A DNA stretch of 64,000 bases from Sandaracinus amylolyticus (GTDB taxonomy: Bacteria; Myxococcota_A; Polyangia; Polyangiales; Sandaracinaceae), in assembly GCF_021631985.1 (NCBI RefSeq), contig NZ_CP070225.1:8308001-8372000 (forward strand), given 5' to 3'. How positions within the stretch are numbered: position 1 is the first letter of the stretch; the number at the start of each line of letters is the position of its first letter. Below, piece after piece: positions 61,398-64,000 of the stretch. A program made the position numbers and the translations under genes. The notes under the pieces are model-generated. The model did no database searches, was not told where the DNA came from, and saw only the letters and a list, made by a program, of their open reading frames with translations.

Positions 61398-62192
61398 TCA
61401 ATAGACGACGACGCCGTAGGCCTCGGTGAACGCGGCCATCGCATAGGCCTCGCGCGCGTACGCGTAGCCCTCGTCGCCCCAGGCTCGTCCCCACGTGTTG
61501 CGCACGATGAAGCAGTCGGGCTCGTAGCCGACCAGCGCGATCGCGTGGCCGCCCAGCGTCGACGACTCGTCGTAGCGCTCGAGCACACCGTCGGGCCCGA
61601 CGTGCATCCAGGTCTCGTCGCAGAGCAGGCGCGTGAGGATCGGGCCGCGCGTCGCGAGCCACTTGCGCCAGTCCGCGGGGTCGCGCCCGAGGTTGTGATA
61701 ACGCGCGATCTTGTAGCGCGCGGCGATCGAGTAGAGCGCCTCCGCGTCCTCCTGGAAGAGCCGCCCGTTCTCGAACGGCAGATCGACCTCGGGCAGCGCG
61801 CCGTAGATCCGCGCGACGTCGAGCGCGGTCTTGATGCTGGTGCCTTCGGCCTCGATGAACGTCGTCGGGTGCGTGTCGAACTCGTCGCTCTCCTTCGCCG
61901 CCATCCAGATGAAGCGCGCCGAGAGCAGCTGACCGGTCGCGAGGCGCCCCGCCTTCGTGAAGTACCAGCGCAGCACCGAGTCCGCGGTCGCCCACCCGAC
62001 GCACGAGCCCGTTCGCTTCTGGTCGGCGATCGTCCACCACGGCTCGCGGAGATCCTTGCTCGGCGGGATCGGCGCCCCGGCGCGATCGGGATCGGCGCGA
62101 TCGGCGTGCTCGATCCTCCAGTCGTGCGCGGTCCCGCGCGACGGAAGGCAGTTCAGGATCCGACCGTTCCGGTGGGTCTCCCCGACGTTCAT
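61398..62192 (-). CDS. Papain-like (C1) cysteine peptidase without signal peptide
   Basis: 264-residue protein with a papain fold. The active site is complete: Gln58 (oxyanion), Cys64 in GSCVGWA, His216 in GGHAIALVGY, and Asn232 in RNTWGRAWG. It has a very short N-terminal part (about 50 residues) instead of the long inhibitory propeptide of secreted C1 peptidases, and no signal peptide is apparent. A cytoplasmic, effector or unusual export role is possible. The ATG at 62192 was chosen; the frame is open further upstream. Its stop touches the gamma-glutamyltransferase stop. Confidence 0.8.
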   Translation of the reverse strand: MNVGETHRNGRILNCLPSRGTAHDWRIEHADRADPDRAGAPIPPSKDLREPWWTIADQKRTGSCVGWATADSVLRWYFTKAGRLATGQLLSARFIWMAAKESDEFDTHPTTFIEAEGTSIKTALDVARIYGALPEVDLPFENGRLFQEDAEALYSIAARYKIARYHNLGRDPADWRKWLATRGPILTRLLCDETWMHVGPDGVLERYDESSTLGGHAIALVGYEPDCFIVRNTWGRAWGDEGYAYAREAYAMAAFTEAYGVVVY

Positions 62193-62286
62193 GTCGACTC
62201 GTCCTCTCGAGCGCGCTCGTCGTCTGGCCATCGCTACGTCGCGCGCACACGCAAGTGGCTCGCTCGCCACCCGGCGAGCCGCGCGC

Positions 62287-62299
62287 TTGACAACGTTGT
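62287..62299 (+). promoter_or_regulatory. TTGACA box overlapping a perfect palindrome
   Basis: TTGACA (62287-62292) matches the -35 consensus and overlaps the perfect palindrome ACAACGTTGT (62290-62299). No good -10 is seen, so promoter function is uncertain. It lies in the gap between the papain-like and glycosyltransferase genes. Confidence 0.4.
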
Positions 62300-62329
62300 G
62301 AGCTGCCGGCACACCGGCCCCCCGGTCCG

Positions 62330-63139
62330 GTGAGCGTTTTTCGGCCCTGCATCCTGATCCCGACCTACGACAATCCGCGCACCGTGCGCGACGTCGTGTT
62401 GCGCGCGCGGGAGCACCTCGCGGACGTGGTGGTCGTCGACGACGGCAGTCGCGACGAAGGTCGCGCCGCGGTGGAGGGCATCGGGCGCGACGGCCTCGCC
62501 CAAGTGACCCATCGCGCGCGGAACGGCGGCAAGGGCGCCGCGGTGAAGACCGGCTTCGGGTTCGCCCGCGAGCTCGGCTTCACGCACGCGCTGCAGGTCG
62601 ACGCCGACGGACAACACGCCCTCGAAGACATCCCCGATCTGCTGAACGTCGCGCGTGCGCAGCCGAGCGCGCTGATCCTCGGGCGCCCCGAGTACGACGA
62701 GAGCGCGCCGATCGGTCGCCGCATCGCGCGCAACATCACGATCTTCTGGACGCACATGGAGGCGGGCTGGGGCGTGATCGCCGACCCGATGTGCGGCTTC
62801 CGCGTCTATCCGATCGAGAGCGCGCTGCGGGCCTGCGCGTCGTGCGGCGATCGCATGGACTTCGATCCCGAGATCGCGGTGCGCATCGCGTGGACCGGCG
62901 CGCCCGTCGTGAACCTCCCGACCAAGGTGCGCTACGTCGAGGGCGGCGTGTCGCACTTCAAGCTCTTCCTCGACAACTGGCTGATCTCGAGGATGCACAC
63001 GCGCCTGATGTGGCACCGCGCGTGGTGCACGGTCCTGGGGCGTCCGCTGGTGCCTGCGCTGCCTGCGCCCTCCGATCCGATCGTGCTCGAGAAGGGCACG
63101 AGCGAGCCGCGTCCCGCCGAGCTCCCGGGCGATCGATGA
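62330..63139 (+). CDS. Family 2 glycosyltransferase
   Basis: 269-residue GT2 enzyme. The start CILIPTYDNPRTVRDVV is the nucleotide-binding strand, VVVDDGSRDEG gives the first Asp pair, and LQVDADGQH supplies the DxD metal motif. The acceptor is unknown. No clear transmembrane helix is seen. The stop overlaps the start of the LpxL-like gene (ATGA), and such a glycosyltransferase/acyltransferase pair is seen in aryl-polyene and related pigment clusters. The GTG start has only a weak ribosome binding site. Confidence 0.9.
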   Translation: MSVFRPCILIPTYDNPRTVRDVVLRAREHLADVVVVDDGSRDEGRAAVEGIGRDGLAQVTHRARNGGKGAAVKTGFGFARELGFTHALQVDADGQHALEDIPDLLNVARAQPSALILGRPEYDESAPIGRRIARNITIFWTHMEAGWGVIADPMCGFRVYPIESALRACASCGDRMDFDPEIAVRIAWTGAPVVNLPTKVRYVEGGVSHFKLFLDNWLISRMHTRLMWHRAWCTVLGRPLVPALPAPSDPIVLEKGTSEPRPAELPGDR

Positions 63140-64000
63140 GCGAGCAGCCCGCTGCGCTCGAGACGCCGTCGCCCCAGCCGCCGCGGCAGGGATGGACCGA
63201 CGTCGGCGAGAAGGGCGGTGTGCTCGCGATCCGCGCCGCGGTGTTCGCCGCGACGGTGATGGGGCGCACCTTCGGGCGGCTCATCGCCCGGATCGTGGCG
63301 TTCTACTACTGGCTCTTCGCGCCGGGCGCGCGCCGTGCGTCGCGTGAGGCACTCCACCGCGTGCTCGGTCGCGACGCGAGCGGGTACGAGACGTACCGCC
63401 AGATCCTGCGCTTCGCGCAGACGACGCTCGACGCGTTCTTCCTCGTCGCCGGCAAGACCCAGCACTTCCGCGTGACCACCAACGGTCACCAGCACCTCGC
63501 GGCGCTGCGCGACGGAAAGCGCGGCGCGATCCTGCTCGGCGCGCACCTCGGCAGCTTCTACGCGATGCGCGCCCAGAGCGAGGTCGAGAATCTGCCGATC
63601 TACGCGGTCGTCTACACGAAGAACGCGCGGCGCATCAACGAGGCGTTCGAGAAGATCGACCCCGGCAAGAACGCGAAGCTGCTGCAGATGGGCGAGGGCA
63701 TCGATTTCATGCTGCGCGTGAAGGAGCTGATCGAGCAGGGCGCGATCGTCGCGATCCTCGCCGATCGTGTGCCGCCGAATGCCGACGCCGCGGACGCACG
63801 CACGGTGAGCGCCGAGTTCCTCGGGGGCACCGCGAGGTTCCCCACCGGGCCCTATCTGCTCGCGTCGATGCTGAAGTGCCCGGTGTACCTGACGTTCGGG
63901 CTCTATCGCGATCCGAACCGCTACGATCTCTTCTGCGAGCCCTTCGCGGAGAAGATCGAATTGCCGCGCAAGGCGCGCGAAGAGGCGCTCGCGAAGTACG
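63136..64000 (+). CDS. LpxL-like acyltransferase, truncated by the window end
   Basis: The first 288 residues of an LpxL/HtrB-like acyltransferase; the gene continues beyond 64000. A helical, basic start (about 25-75) is followed by RQILRFAQTTLDAFFL and GAILLGAHLGSFYAM. The family catalytic motif HX4(D/E) begins at His137, but the acidic position is Tyr142. Later, YAVVYTKNARRINEAFEKI and ILADRVPP agree with the family. It overlaps the glycosyltransferase gene. Such acyltransferases attach acyl chains to lipid A, polyenes or glycolipids. Confidence 0.82.
   Translation, partial: MSEQPAALETPSPQPPRQGWTDVGEKGGVLAIRAAVFAATVMGRTFGRLIARIVAFYYWLFAPGARRASREALHRVLGRDASGYETYRQILRFAQTTLDAFFLVAGKTQHFRVTTNGHQHLAALRDGKRGAILLGAHLGSFYAMRAQSEVENLPIYAVVYTKNARRINEAFEKIDPGKNAKLLQMGEGIDFMLRVKELIEQGAIVAILADRVPPNADAADARTVSAEFLGGTARFPTGPYLLASMLKCPVYLTFGLYRDPNRYDLFCEPFAEKIELPRKAREEALAKY

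Overview
The window is high-GC DNA (about 70 % by eye) with dense, often overlapping genes, many GTG starts, and many lipoproteins with Asp-Ala-Gly-rich linkers and Cys-rich modules. Three Ser/Thr kinase-like proteins, DUF2378/TIGR02265-like and DUF4388 proteins and a flotillin/YqiJ pair add to the picture. This combination points to a myxobacterium (Myxococcota), and a Sandaracinus-like organism is my best guess. The presence of dnaA places the window on the chromosome, possibly next to the replication origin.

Layout. 1-11 kb: a kinase/AAA/TPR regulator, DUF1360, a GST, a Cys-rich secreted protein, a CYP152-type P450 followed by a ferredoxin, a propeller lipoprotein, and a GAF protein fused to a degenerate kinase. 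11-20.5 kb: two small basic proteins, nadB, a lytic transglycosylase, a membrane-anchored propeller protein, a lipoprotein with two CBM21-like domains, a VF530 protein, and the flotillin/YqiJ-like operon. 20.5-26.3 kb: a histidine kinase, a secreted hydrolase, a DUF2378-like protein and tex. 26.4-35.8 kb: lipoproteins (one built of CxxxC repeats), a methyltransferase-TetR pair facing an FMN reductase, a DUF4388 protein, and a second membrane-anchored propeller protein. 35.8-40.4 kb: a PucR-type regulator diverging from a flavin monooxygenase, hydrolase and SDR operon that resembles the mymA operon of mycobacteria.

41.6-45.9 kb: four overlapping genes (BamA-like barrel, DUF4390-like protein, NtrY-like kinase, TlpA-like thioredoxin), then a Fic-fold protein that has lost its catalytic motif. 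46.9-54 kb: thiE with an overlapping membrane protein, a DUF2079 protein, a multi-pass kinase, and dnaA. 54.05-54.89 kb: a gene-free, lower-GC stretch beside dnaA that is a candidate origin. 54.9-64 kb: an outer-membrane protein, a CbiX-like protein, an ECF sigma factor with a zinc-less anti-sigma-like partner, a DUF829 protein, gshB diverging from a gamma-glutamyltransferase, a papain-like protein, and a glycosyltransferase overlapping an LpxL-like acyltransferase that runs off the window.

I found no CRISPR array, insertion sequence, rRNA or tRNA. The most unusual signals are three degenerate enzymes that may act as binding or sensor proteins (pseudokinase, pseudo-Fic, zinc-less anti-sigma), the tandem CBM21 lipoprotein, the mymA-like operon with its two palindromes, and two families of dispersed intergenic palindromes.
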